This document shows positions 32,530 through 43,642 of a stretch of 64,000 nucleotides of DNA, piece by piece. The DNA comes from Panaeolus papilionaceus (lineage: Eukaryota; Basidiomycota; Agaricomycetes; Agaricales). Within the stretch, counting starts at the first letter, position 1. Each line of letters opens with the position of its first letter. A program made the translations under genes and the position numbers. The notes beneath the pieces were generated by a model. The model did not search any database. It was not told where the DNA came from and saw nothing but the letters and a program-made list of their open reading frames with translations. The DNA is taken from positions 124,001-188,000 of the forward strand of contig JADNRZ010000024.1 of the NCBI GenBank assembly GCA_015501605.1, written 5' to 3'.

Positions 32530-35500
32530 TCAGGTAGGGTTGTTACGAAGGAACATATCAGAATCAACACTATCGATGAAATAATATGTCCGTTCATCCT
32601 GCTTTGTGCTGACTGGACAAAGAAGTGCACCGCGAAGAAGGTGATTTGCTTCAATCAACGTGGTTCTTGGCTCTTCCTGCAACACTCTGCAACCTTCCCA
32701 GACTGTGTTCGGTCTCCATTTGCTGGCTGAGTACCTATTTACCAAAGCAATATCAAGCGCCCGTCCAGATGGCAGCCAGCATCGGAATAAGTCGCACAGC
32801 CTGGCAACGTTCGGCCTTGGTGAATCGTCATGGATAATGACACAATCATATCTCTCTCGACCATGAAAATCCTTGTTGCACCGCAGGATATCAACTCCCT
32901 CGCCCCAGTCTTCGAGTGATTGGTACTTGAGGACAATGTACTTGAATCGCTGGACCTAAAGTGGGACAGGTAGAGGTGAGATCTGAGTCAAGTGGGGAAT
33001 GTCACGGGTAACCATCAGGTACGAACTCGCCGACCCGCACCCGCACCCGTGGCGTACCCTACCCGTTTACCCGCGGGCTTTCCGTGCAAAACGAGCCCAA
33101 GAACGTCCAAAACGGACAATTGTTGGGCAAGATATGCTCGAAATACGAGCCTTTCGTATTTCAAGCATACCTTGCCCAATTCTGTGCCGTTTCGGGCGCT
33201 CTTGGGCATGTTTTGAAGCTCACGGGTACGCCGAAACTGACCCGTACCCATACCCATACCGCGCCACCCAACCCGACCGATCACCCGTACTCTCGACTTT
33301 CCCTAAGCTCAAGGGTTGTACGTAGGCATTATCACTCACCGGGATATCATCGTCAAATCTCATTTGAATGGCCTCCTCTGGATGATGAGAAAGGATGTAT
33401 TCCCGTACTCGTGAATCAAGCAAGTTATACCATGCATCAGATCGAGAGAGTGAGGATGTCAGAACTCGGACATTCGTTTTCTTGCCCTCTGGAGAGCCCA
33501 AACGCCAGCTCTGTGTTGACACCTCAGTCACTACATCAGAGATGGCCTTCAGCTCGGCGTCACTCTCCTGCGTGACCTTCTGGCTTGTTTCGAGATTGAG
33601 ATGAGCTCTTTTATTGTCGTCAATCCGCATACGAATCAGCGCAACTGCCTCCTGCTTTTCGTCAATGACACACATCTGTCCAGATTGGTATCTGAGATTT
33701 GGGGGGAATAGATGTATTGAGATCACGATACCTGATGTTCTGCATTCTTCATGTTCGTCTGCTTGTAGGCTTGCGACGCTTCTTGCTGAAATCCTTCACC
33801 AGTCCTTGTGGAAAAGTTATCCACCGTTCCCTTTTCTCGAATATCTTGAATTACGTGGGATATGGCGTGTTGCTTTAAGAAGTTGAAGTTTTTGCCATAT
33901 TCTCGAGTAACACCCTTGTTCCGCATCTGTCAGCACCAGCAAAATTTAAAGCAAGCAATTTAAACTAAGCGTTCACACCTTACAATGTTGTTCATACACA
34001 CTTATTGCCTTCTTGAGTTGGTCAAGCCGACTGGTCGTCATGCATTTGAGGCTAACAAGGATCCTGAAGCGGAGGTATGCACGAATGCAGTGCACTAACA
34101 CCGAGTTCTTAGGCAGAAAGTCGACGATACACGGTAAAATGCACTGAAGGTGGTTCATTAAACATTTTATGAAAGGGAGAACACACTAATAATTACCTTC
34201 AGTATGTCGTAGAAGGCTTGGCCGTCCGTAAACTGAGTTGTTGTCACGCTATTGAAATGCTTAAGCCGGCTCCACCGAGGAAACGCAGCCATCCTGTCCA
34301 AAGTATTATCAAAAGTCTCATCATGATGTGGCGGCAGGTGATTCAGAAAGTCTTACCTTTGTGTCACTCTCCCTTTTTGATTTCGCTTCTCAAGAGCATC
34401 TAATAAAACAGGCCACAGATGCTTACCCCACTTTCCAAGATCATCGGAATGCAGGGTATCATAAGAATATGCTTTGTATGGATCAGCAAAGCGGAACTTC
34501 CAAAGAAAATGCTGCAGTTAGGGTAATAGAAAATGTTGTCAAATTAGCGAGTGAAAAAATACTGGCAGTTGCAAGGGTTTGACGTACGTTAATGTTATGC
34601 ATTCCGCTGGCTTTCAATATAGCCTCTTTTTCACCTTTCGTCTCCGCATTTGAAGCTTGCACGAGAACATTCTTCATGGATGATGGGGTGCGGAGTTCGA
34701 ACGGACCTGAGAACTTGCTCAGGTCCAGGGAAAAAACGAGGCATTTGGGACACGGGTGATGTGCTTGAGCACTCCGGCAGCCACAGAAGTTTGCCGCTTC
34801 TTCTGCGTCTTGCGACTCAATTAAAATCCCTGGATAAAGGACACGGCTTATACCATCTGCACATTTATGTGCCTCCCCATAGTGAGAGCGACATCTCAAC
34901 GTTTTAAACACCTTTTCCAAGATTTTTTGGTACAGCTCACGCCTAAAGTGGGCAAACTCTTCCTTCTGCGCAGCTGTACGGCTTTTCGGGTCATAAGGGT
35001 CTTCCACCTATAATCGGAGATTAGTGCGATCCAACACGGAAGGCGATGACAAGTATAAACTACTGACTCACCACTGGCATGTATCCCACAAGCACACCTC
35101 CACCATTCCCCGACGCATTTCGTATTTCTCGTGGAAGCCAAGCTGGACGTAAAATCATGGGATACATCTTAACACGTCGCGTTACCATGCCTTTGTCCAG
35201 CCAAAAGTGTAATGGAAGATAACAATGTGGATAGACATCATCGTGTGGAAGTTGTGTCTGGCCAATAAATTATCATTAGTCACACGTACGAATACTAACC
35301 ATTAATGATCTGCACCGTACTCACATCAATACCCCACCATGTATCTGCTGTATATGGTTCATCGTAAATCCGTTCCTCAGATCCAGAGGCCGTTGAGCAG
35401 TAGAATTTACGGGCTGAGTTCCAGGTCGCTGATGGTGCAAGCGATTCATCTTGAATAATAGATAGGATCCACTCCCATGGGTCACGGTATTCAAACTCAT

Positions 35501-36433
35501 AGGTGCGCTCAATGCCCTCGTAGGAAAGAGTAACTGAGTCGGTTTTAAACTTGAAGTCAAAAACTTCAGTTCATGATCATCTTGTTCACCTGAACAAAAA
35601 TAATCAACGCACCTGTACGCAGTGTTTTCTGGCCCTGGAGAGAACATCATCCATGTCTTGATAGGACTTCAGTGTCAAACGACTCCCTTCTGCCCATCCA
35701 TTGTTAATCCCACTTAGTAGTGTATTGATGGTATCTTTCGACATCACGCCACGAACAGCTGTTTCCGTGAATTGAAAATCGGGCAGATTGCTGAAGGGAG
35801 CCCAGGGTCTCAATTCAGGTTGAGGCGTGTATCGCTTGACTGAATATAGCGGAACAGTGGCCTCGGAGAGAGTGTTCAAATTACTGTTCAAGGGGATGAT
35901 CTTTGCCGTTGAGTCCAACGAGTGAGGATGGGGGATAATTTTGATATATTCCTCCGGTAGATGTGGGCCGAATGGAGGATAAGTTCCTGGAATAAGTATC
36001 AATTATCAGACGAGTCATTCAGATTATTATTAGAGTAGTACACACCAACACTGGGTAAACTGGCAGTTGTGTTGACATAGCTGGGAGTCTCTGCGGCATC
36101 ATTTGCCTCGCTGCCCTCACTGACAGTGGTATTAGGCTCATAAACCAGCAAGTCAGGACCTGGTCCTGCGGATGTTGAAGATAATTCTTCAGGACAAGCA
36201 GATGCTGTAGCATTATTGGATTGAGAGGGCACAGCAGATGTTGCCAGTTGTGACCGTGAACGATGAGACTTTTGACGTAGCTCTTTCCGAACTTGTGCAA
36301 TCTCTTTACACCAATCAACGTGTTTCTTAAAGCCTTGTGCATGCACCTGGTCATTGCAGTGCTTACACTTCTTATAAGCCTTTTCAAGCTGAATTCTGAG
36401 AGACTTTTTCGCGTTTTTTGGTCGTCGAGCCAT
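32530..36433 (-). CDS. Plavaka-type transposase, multi-exon
   Basis: Starts at ATG 36433 (MARRPKNAKKSLRIQLEKAY) with a Cys/His cluster (CKHCNDQVHAQGFKKHVDWC) resembling a zinc finger. Minus-strand exons follow with YPPFGPHLPEEYIK, WAPFSNLPDFQFTE, a region around 35500-35300 with a dual ORF, ILRPAWLPREIRNASGNGGG (about 35150-35095), VEDPYDPKSRTAAQKEEFAH, CGCRSAQAHHPCPKCLV, SDDLGKWGKHLWP, VRVLTSSLSRSDAWYNLLDS, and a last exon ending FIDSVDSDMFLRNNPT at 32530. The EIRNxSGNGGG and PCPKC segments recall Plavaka-family transposases of agaricomycetes. Not every exon border was resolved. The catalytic acidic residues could not be assigned by eye. Confidence 0.75.
33004..33288. repeat. Foldback (hairpin) MITE inside a transposase intron
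   Basis: Two arms of about 130 bp are imperfect inverted complements around a short loop near 33150: AAGATATGCTCGAAATACGA on one side and TCGTATTTCAAGCATACCTT on the other, with further matches outwards to ACGGGT at 33004 and ACCCGT at 33283-33288. It lies in a minus-strand intron with GTGAGT donor (about 33338) and TTTAG acceptor (about 32957), which is much longer than its neighbours. The outer parts are rich in ACCC repeats. Target duplication not found. Confidence 0.6.
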
Positions 36434-36699
36434 GCTTGTTGTATGAATTGGACCAAGTTGGTTGGGTGAGCGAATATCCAGGAATCAGTTCTCAACCGTG
36501 ACAGAGCTTGCAGGTCTTGAATTCATTGAGAAATATTGTGATGGTAATGTAATTTTCGAAGACTCCAACACTCCACTTAACTATGAGTGGGGCCTGAGGC
36601 CCTGAGCACCACTCCAGAACTAGTATATAACAGTACCTTCAAGTTAGCGGCGCACCCATAATCCATTCTCCCCAGATCCCAAGTCCATCCCTACTCAGA
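36434..36699. promoter_or_regulatory. Shared promoter region between two divergent Plavaka-element genes
   Basis: 266 bp between the transposase start (minus) and the gene at 36700 (plus). A plus-strand TATATAAC at about 36623 lies about 77 bp before ATG 36700. The spacing suggests coordinated expression of the two genes. Confidence 0.45.
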
Positions 36700-38179
36700 A
36701 TGTCATCGCCTCCATCTAGCCCTACAGCTTCCCATGATGAGAACATCCCACCCCTCAACCCCAATGCATCTCGCGATGAATTATTGAAGGTACGCTTCAA
36801 GTTTGAAGTTCAGATTGGCGGCAGTCAGCATCATGTGACCGCGATTACAGATTGCTCGTCGGTATCAAGTCGAGCATAATTCTGCGCAAGCCGAACTCAA
36901 GCGCCTCACTCGCAAGCTGGACGACATCACCAACCAGAGCGATAACTCGCCAGGTCCTTCCAAGCGTAGAAAGGTCACAAATCGCCCTGCCAGATCTCAT
37001 TCAAATTATTCCGACGACGACGACGACAGTGGGGACGACATCAGCTCACGACAATCCAAAGATGATCAAATTGTGGAGAAAGCTGGCCACAAGTTTTGCC
37101 TCATTCATTGTCTATGGCTTCATTCTGGAGACGAACTCTTTGACACAAAGTTGGATGACGACTATGAACCCGCAGAGCGCTTTGAGAATGACCACAACAA
37201 GGTTCAAGGCCAACTCCGAGAGGTAGCAGAACTTCTGAGGGATCGATTCGATGTAAGCTCTCTGCACAAGAGATGGCTTCGACGCCAGGTCAGTTTCACA
37301 TTCTTTCGGTAAATTTCTTTCCCTCATCTCACGGGTTCTGACTCTGTCCAGTTCCTGCAAGGCATGAGCCAACAACGACACAATACAGCTAGTCGTATCC
37401 GTCACCGATGCGCTTCAATTCTGGGAATCTCGGAGGCTGACATGTTGAAGCCTGAGGTGAGGCGAGATCGCTTTCGGGGGGAGATTGGATGGGTAGCGGC
37501 AACAGGGAAGTATTCTAGTCTCAACGTTCCCATCCTTCACGAGCAGTGGAATGGCGAATACTCTCTTTCCTCGGTATTCCTGAATAAGAAGCTTATGGGT
37601 GTAAGTGTGTTCCCTTGATATCTCGGTGTCGACCTGACTCCTTCCCTCTCAGGTATATGTTACTCTCATCCGTGGCCCACATGCCGGACGCCATTTCATG
37701 TCTGGAGAGTTGATCCGTCCCCACACTGAAACGATGGACCGCATTCATCATATTCGTAACATTACACCGGGCGCTATCGCCACTTGCAGTGTTCTGGTAA
37801 GCTCCATACTAATTATATTCTCGTCTCTTGTATAACTCATTCTTTTTCTATCGTGTTTTAGGCTCGTTGGGCGCTCTCGAGTGACGACACCTTGCAGCAG
37901 GTTGGTTCCAGCACAGGAATCCAATACCTCAAGGATTACGAGGAGTATTTGATGATACTCGAGAAAGGTCTCCGAGACAACAAGAAGAGCATAATCAATG
38001 TCATAAAGGTGTGGGACTCGAAGATATTTCCTGACTCCGATTGCAGCATCGTGAAGAAATCAAAGGATGACGATGGAAGCGAGCTCCAGCGCGCACTGGA
38101 TCAGCTGGATGCAGATTCTGAGGGGGAGACGGAGAAGGAAGACAATGGCGAAGATAACCCCGAGGGTACTCAGAATTGA
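36700..38179 (+). CDS. Uncharacterised Plavaka-associated protein (DUF6698-like)
   Basis: Exons: about 36700-36789 (SSPPSSPTASHDENIPPLN), 36850-37287, 37351-37599, 37653-37797 and 37861-38179. The protein has a Ser/Pro N-terminus, a helix (QVEHNSAQAELKRLTRKLDD), an Asp-rich stretch (DDDDDSGDDISS), a globular part (HCLWLHSGDELFDTKLDDDY, RHRCASILGISEADML, YVTLIRGPHAGRHFMSGE, SSTGIQYLKDYEEYLMILEK) and an acidic C-terminus. The ARWALSSDDTLQ ... LRDNKKSIINVIKVWDSKIF pattern recalls basidiomycete proteins with DUF6698, but I recall this from memory only. It is divergent from the transposase and inside the transposon, so it is probably element-encoded; no activity is assigned. Confidence 0.65.
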
Positions 38180-38692
38180 ATCGCTACGTGAATCATGAAG
38201 TCCAGGAGTAATGTATTATTCAAGCTTTCTGGCTCCTTTACTTGTCTACGTATTTGTAGTATTTTAGGCGCAATTGCTGTATATTCTAATCACCGCTAAT
38301 AATACCTATTTTCTGATATAACCCAGTGTGTATGTGCCAGATGTATGAGGACGAAATAGCGAGATATAGCGCCATAAGTCTTGTCACACATAATGCAACA
38401 TGCATGAACATATCTAGCTAATTTTACATACAGGTTGGAAGCCGAATATTGGTTCATATATATATGGGTATTAACTGTCTGACTGACCAACCAATATCCA
38501 GGTGGACGAGCGTGTACACTCTATATAGGCTCTGACTTATGCCAATCCACGCTATCACCCACCAAAATTATGAAACAGGTATATAGATGAGCATCACCAC
38601 CGCTTCACTCTATGAATAATATCCGTTGTTTACTCTATATAGGTTCTGACTTACGGAGACGGGGTGGACACACTGGCCGAAATCCTGATGGA

Positions 38693-38702
38693 CTGATACA
38701 CC
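38693..38702 (-). repeat. Subterminal repeat (right)
   Basis: CTGATACACC, the complement of the GGTGTATCAG motif near the left end. A second pair of near-identical segments, ACTCTATATAGG.TCTGACTTA, occurs at about 38517-38537 and 38633-38655. Confidence 0.55.
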
Positions 38703-38737
38703 TCTATAGACACAGTATAAACACAGATACCTTTTTT

Positions 38738-38752
38738 GTGATTTTTCCGACA
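38738..38752 (-). repeat. Right terminal inverted repeat of the Plavaka-type element
   Basis: GTGATTTTTCCGACA, complementary to 31003-31017. Confidence 0.9.
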
Positions 38753-39768
38753 CATCCGGCGTCGAATAATGTCGCGTGAAAGGTTGTTCATCAGGAGGTA
38801 TAATCGAAACCGTCCCTTCCGTTGGAATGGAACGTGAGGAGATAGATCAGGAATCGCCCCTTGAACCCCCTTCAATATCTCAACTCCAGACTGCTGGTTA
38901 TTCAGAAAGCGGACTATATTCGTGCGGCTGGGCGTCGACATTACTTCCTTGAAAAAATGCTCAGTCCCTAGATGCTACAGATGAGAGTGGTTAAGCATTT
39001 CGGTGGTAGTCAAGACTACCAATCATCCTTACCCCCCAGATGTAACTCTGTATACGTAGATCCCGTAGCCGTTCTTGAGCATGCCTGTACTGCTGATCCC
39101 TACATAGTTCGTTCCACATCGTGGTGACAACGGTCGTACGGTACTCGATGTTGGCATGCTCTGCAAATGCTTTGAAGAGGTTAAGGCCCTGCAGCTTGCG
39201 ACCCGACATGCGGTTGTCCGTGATTCGCTCGAAGTATAGTAAACAAACATATGTAGTAGACCCTGGGCTGATTAAATGAGAGCACTGTCCTGAGCCGTTG
39301 CATGCTTGTACGAGAGTTAAGCTTACCGATCTTTCAATGACACCAACATTTCAATTATATTTCGAATGATGGTGGCCTACGTGATCTTTATATCTAGAAG
39401 TCCAGGCGTGTCGATTATAAAGGTGGGTGTCTGCCAATCTTTGCCAGCCAGGACATAGGGTGTGATTCTTTGAGTAACGCTCTCAAGTGAGTTTTTCGAT
39501 ATTGAGAGACGGCTTGTGGGTGAAATGGTTTCTATGAACTGGGGAGGTGAATACTAAGAATATGAGTCGGAATATCCAAATACAAAAACCGTACTGCACT
39601 TTTACCAGATCCCGTGGGACCCATAAGTCTACACAATACATGTTTTGTATTGAAACAAAGAATCCAAGAAGACGATACGTACAAGTATAAGAACATGACG
39701 CGATGGACATCGTGCAGCGTTTGGAAACTGCAAGGATAACAGACTGTATCATTCAGCGGAACGCTCAT
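38753..39768 (-). pseudogene. N-terminal part of G-domain gene F/D, split by the Plavaka element and carrying a nonsense codon
   Basis: Minus-strand exons 39768-39683, 39628-39595 (34 nt), 39538-39327 (212 nt), 39267-39033 (235 nt) and 38974-38753, where the transposon begins. G1 GPTGSGKSA, switch-like SISKNSLESVTQRITPY, G3 IIDTPGLLD, then TAG at 39379-39377 in frame. ERITDNRMSGRKL and VVTTMWNEL are shared with gene H; LSPHVPFQ follows in the last exon. The rejoined gene (with 31000-30500) would be 430 codons including the stop, close to H (420). The nonsense codon shows decay in addition to the insertion; which came first is unknown. Confidence 0.88.
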
Positions 39769-40345
39769 GTTGGTAATTAGATGAGTTAATTGAGGTTGTA
39801 CTCGTCGTCAATACCTGATTAATTGGCTTTTTATATGCGGTGGAGTACATCCAATTACAGGACAAAAACCTGTGCCAGGCTTTCGTGTATCCTCTGAATC
39901 AGGCTTCTGATTGGGACAAAAGCGAACATCTGGTCCTACAAAAATATCATGGGTTTAAATGACTCAATTCGGTGCACTTTTCCAGTTAATTCGGAACCAC
40001 ACGCGGGTCTCTGGGATTCTGCGCTAATCTGAATTGTGTATATATAGAAGAGGGAAATACGGGCATTCTTTCTCATTCGACCAATTCTGAAATAACCCCT
40101 ATAGAGCTTACTTTCATTCAAGGCATCGAATCTTTACAAGTGTTGCGAGAAGAGAATTGCGATATTTAAAGGTCTTAACCAATGACCGAAACACCATACA
40201 TAAGCTTCAATTGTTGCTTCCGCGAATACCCCCCACAAAGCACTAAAATCGGCCATACACCGGCATGTAAATATGTTAGAATCAACTACACGAACAGAGT
40301 CTGTTTATTCTCATAATAAAATATTGTTCATTACCACTGATAATC
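39769..40345. other. Intergenic, no gene recognised
   Basis: Contains the upstream region of gene F (minus) and the 3' side of the acid phosphatase (minus). No further coding signal was seen. Confidence 0.4.
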
Positions 40346-41853
40346 TCAACAGCCTGCAGGCAACACAGGCGGGGTCAGAATGCTCGCAGGGACAACCTGC
40401 TTACTATACACAGTACAGTTCTGCAACTCAGGGGCACCCCAAATCTCCTGAACGAGAGGCAGCACCGTCCTCCCATTCACAACCAAGTTGACGTTCGGTA
40501 CTGGCATAATGAGTGTCGGGATCGAGTTCAAGAACCCTGGGTAGCTTCCGTTGAGCAGGATGGTGTCGAGTGAGGTGACCTGGATCGTGTCTTGCGTGTG
40601 TTGACCTACGAGAGAGAAAACGTTCGCTCCAACGTCGTATCGTCCCAGGGTGTGTAGACCCCAGTTAGCCTCGACGGTTGAGATAGCGCTGTAATGCGTG
40701 TAGAAGGCCGAGTCGGTTGTTCCATGAAGCGAAGGGGGGACAGCACTGCCCATGAGAAGTGTGAAGACGCGATTCTGAATGCTGTTTGTGCCAACTTCGT
40801 CGAAAGCTAGGGATTAAGGCGATTAGCAAGGACCTCAAAGCAAACTTCGTATTGGACACGTACTAAGAAGGATAAGTGTCCTGGGAGCATTAAAGTGTGG
40901 GTCCTTGAGTAGGGGTGTCAAGAAGTTCTCGGAGAACGTCCCTGCAAAGGTAACGTTTGTATCATGACCATCATTCGCTGAAAGGGCACAATGAGCATCG
41001 ACATTAAGGGAGGAAGTATTTCTACTCACTCATGTTGGGCGTAATGAACATCCATTGTGGTAAGTTGTTGTTTGCGACGTCTTGTCTGAAAGCTGTGAAG
41101 TTCTTGATATTCACCAGGCGATCGGGCTCATTTGTGACGGACTCGAAGATGATGAGGGGGCTACGCCGCAAATGAGCATCAAAGTTGTATTCACCACACC
41201 ACACCCGATACTCACTTATGTTTTCGCACATAATCGTTAGCCCCAGTCTTCTGATTCTGGAATTGGAAACCCTCGAAGCCAGTGGATGGCATGTCCTCCT
41301 GGTACTCGGCCCAGCTAATACCCCTATCCTCGAGGAGATCGACGATACTTGACACGTTCCCAGGAATATTATTTAGATTGTCGTTGTTCATCCCGAAGTA
41401 CTCTCCCCCAACTGAGCCGACATAGTTAGGCTCCGAAGGGTGCGTCAAGGCAAAGAAGTTGGATAGTAAAATCGATTGTTTTGCGAGGTCTTGAAGAGAT
41501 GCTGAGTGGGCATAACGTTTCAGATGGGTATTCGTAAGATGTCAAGATCTCAAAACTCACGGTCTAGGGCCGCCTTTGCGAAATCAACATTTTCAAGCCA
41601 GATATTGATGAACCTATCGAACACAATTCCGGGAACATGAGATGTTGTCTTTTTGGCGGGGCCGGGTGGAGGTGTTGGGGGACCAGGGGCGCGATTAGGC
41701 GGACCCGGTGGACCAGGGGGGAACGGTGGAGGTGGAGGTCTAGATGGGGTGGAACCAGTTAGGGAGAACATGCTTTTGGAATGTTATCACGACGCACGCT
41801 GATGATACACTCCCTAGAAGAAGAGCTCCGATAAGAAATTTTAGACCGAACAT
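40346..41853 (-). CDS. Secreted acid phosphatase (phosphoesterase family), multi-exon
   Basis: Exon 1 (41853-41798) encodes a signal peptide, FGLKFLIGALLLGSVSSA. Exon 2 starts at 41739 with a Pro-rich linker (PPPPFPPGPPGPPNRAPGPP) and then HVPGIVFDRFINIWLENVDF. Further exons encode ILLSNFFALTHPSEPNYVGS, GGEYFGMNNDN, NLPQWMFITPNM, NDGHDTNVTFAG, FDEVGTNSIQNRVFTLLMGS and HYSAISTVEANWGLHTLGRY, ending LPAGC at the stop 40348-40346. Order and motifs match the fungal phosphoesterase-family acid phosphatases, extracellular enzymes that release phosphate from organic esters (WLEN, HPSEPNY, TPNM..DGHD, and FDE near the active site). About six introns with GT..AG borders. The Pro-rich linker after the signal peptide is unusual and may be a spacer to the cell wall. 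No lesion was seen. Confidence 0.85.
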
Positions 41854-42924
41854 AGTCTGCTTTACCAATTCGCAGGGTGTTAGTTGGAAGGCAAGAGGGC
41901 TTCGTGACTGGTGAACGTTGCGCAAATCCTCATGAACCTTTATACCCCAGGGTATATCATATGATCCCGTATAGGGGGTTCACCTGTTTTTAATTATACC
42001 TTTCTCGATAAACTTCTGCCGTTATGTGGAGGAGTGCTCTAAGGCGTGCCGAGGCACGTTCGTACAAGACTCAGGGCAGGATATCGTATTCCTGGAATAT
42101 GTGCGAAAATCAGTAAACCCACCAATACGCCGTCTTGGGCGCGACATTGCGAAGCTAATATGATAACAAAAACGGCGTCGCTTCAGCTGTAAACCGGATC
42201 CTTGGTGAGCATCCATATGATGCACCTTGGTCAGCGGGTTGTTTCTAAAGATAAAACGTCTGACGGACCGCGTACCGACCCTATAGAAATCCTCCAGTTT
42301 TAATTAGAAGATTGAGGAGTGGCCGACAGTTCGTCCGATACTGGGGTATGTTGTCAGCAAGTTCTTGAATTCAAAAGAATACGGGCGCGCCACCTGACGA
42401 CCATATGGGGTTCGAGACTCTTTTAGTTTATCGTCAGTGACGAGGTGGGTGTCTATTTGATTAGGCTTAAAACCTCGAAGCATTGTCTATTCTCCTCGAT
42501 ACCCAATAAGGTAGGATATGGGTCCATTTAGTACTTCCCATAAGCGCTGAAGAATATACATTGCTGCGCACCATGTAAATCGCCAAGACGGATGGAGTTC
42601 ATCACGGTAGACTCACTGTAGATTACGTGTGGGACAGTAGATGCTCACTGTCGGCTCCGTCTCCGTATCGTGAGTAGGATTGAGCATTTTAGTGTACATT
42701 TTACCTGATATTCCCATCGCTTTCAGTTTCATGGTTTAAATTAACTATCACTGTGAAAGAAATCGTTTGACATGTGGGTCGTTAGCATATTTTCAGTGCG
42801 TTGATTGTTGCTTTATTTCCTTCCTCATCTGCCAGAGCGATGTACGTTGACTTCCCCTGTGCCCTGAGGGGACAGCAGTGTCAGTGTGAAATCCAAAGCG
42901 GGTCCTCACCAACTCACCTGTATC
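41854..42924. other. No gene recognised
   Basis: The promoter region of the acid phosphatase at its left end (a TTTATAC at about 41938), then sequence without convincing ORFs up to the hAT MITE. Confidence 0.4.
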
Positions 42925-43642
42925 CAGGGGGCAACCGTTGATGCTAGGCGTGAAATCAACCCCTCCCTAGACCCTCCGTGAGAAGTAGCCTCGGCTGGCA
43001 CGGCACACACCGGCAATGTCATGGGCCATCAAACTGTCAGGGTCAGATCTTATTGTTCGGTCGTTATCTTTGTCCAACAGATATCCTGTGTATTCTATCT
43101 ATCTACTCCAAATCTCGTAGAACTTTGAGTTATTGTAGACGACCGACCTCTGTAGCTATCAAATACATCATCTCTTTCCTTGTCCACGAGCATCTCCTCA
43201 AAATCATCACTTCCAGGAATGTTCATCTCATCCCGCCCCTCTGTGATTTCATCGCCCTCCAAACCCATCCCTTCACACTCCTTTTTGGAAAGGAACATAT
43301 TAACAAACATGGTAGGAGGAACCCTTCAGTGGGCTCCTTGACCCGTGGTTTGGCTCGAGGCATAGTAGAACAAGCTCAAAGATTATCATAATTAAAGTAT
43401 ATTGCTCTGCTGTATATTCTCTATGTTGATATCAATAACTAAGCAATCCTTGTACGCAGTCTAATTCCTATCTTCTCTCCTCATCTTCTTGTTCTAGGTG
43501 TTTTCTTATCTCCCTTCCCTCGCACGTCAAAGATTTGATGGCCCATGGCATTGCCGGTATGTGCCGTACCAGCCGAGGCTACTTCTCACGGAGGGTCTAG
43601 GGAGGGGTTGATTTCACGCCTAGCATCAACGGTTGCCCCCTG
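42925..43642. mobile_element. hAT-type MITE, 718 bp with 109-bp inverted repeats
   Basis: Terminal inverted repeats 42925-43033 and 43534-43642, 109 bp each, start CAGGGGGCAACC and differ at three positions by eye. The perfect 8-bp duplication CCTGTATC flanks them (42917-42924 and 43643-43650). The 8-bp duplication and CAG termini place it in the hAT superfamily. The core is too short for a transposase; a minus-strand ATG at 43363 begins MPRAKPRVKEPTEGF and may be a remnant of one, with an acidic ORF in another frame (43310-43095). It is best seen as an internally deleted non-autonomous copy. Confidence 0.93.

Larger units (their letters stand above)
31003..38752. mobile_element. Plavaka-type (CACTA-like) DNA transposon, 7750 bp
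   Basis: Bounded by perfect 15-bp inverted repeats, TGTCGGAAAAATCAC at 31003-31017 and its complement at 38738-38752, with a candidate 2-bp duplication CA outside each end (31001-31002 and 38753-38754). Subterminal GGTGTATCAG motifs occur near both ends. Contents: a small gene (minus), the transposase (minus) and a divergent gene (plus) sharing one promoter region. The insertion point falls inside a coding exon of a G-domain gene, whose two halves rejoin in frame once the element is removed; this fixes both borders independently of the repeats. The coding regions look mostly open, so the element may be recent. Confidence 0.9.

Noticed and set aside
38510..38655. Two ACTCTATATAGG..TCTGACTTA segments as transposon ends
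   Set aside because: Direct, not inverted, and inside the border fixed by the host-gene junction; kept only as a subterminal duplication.
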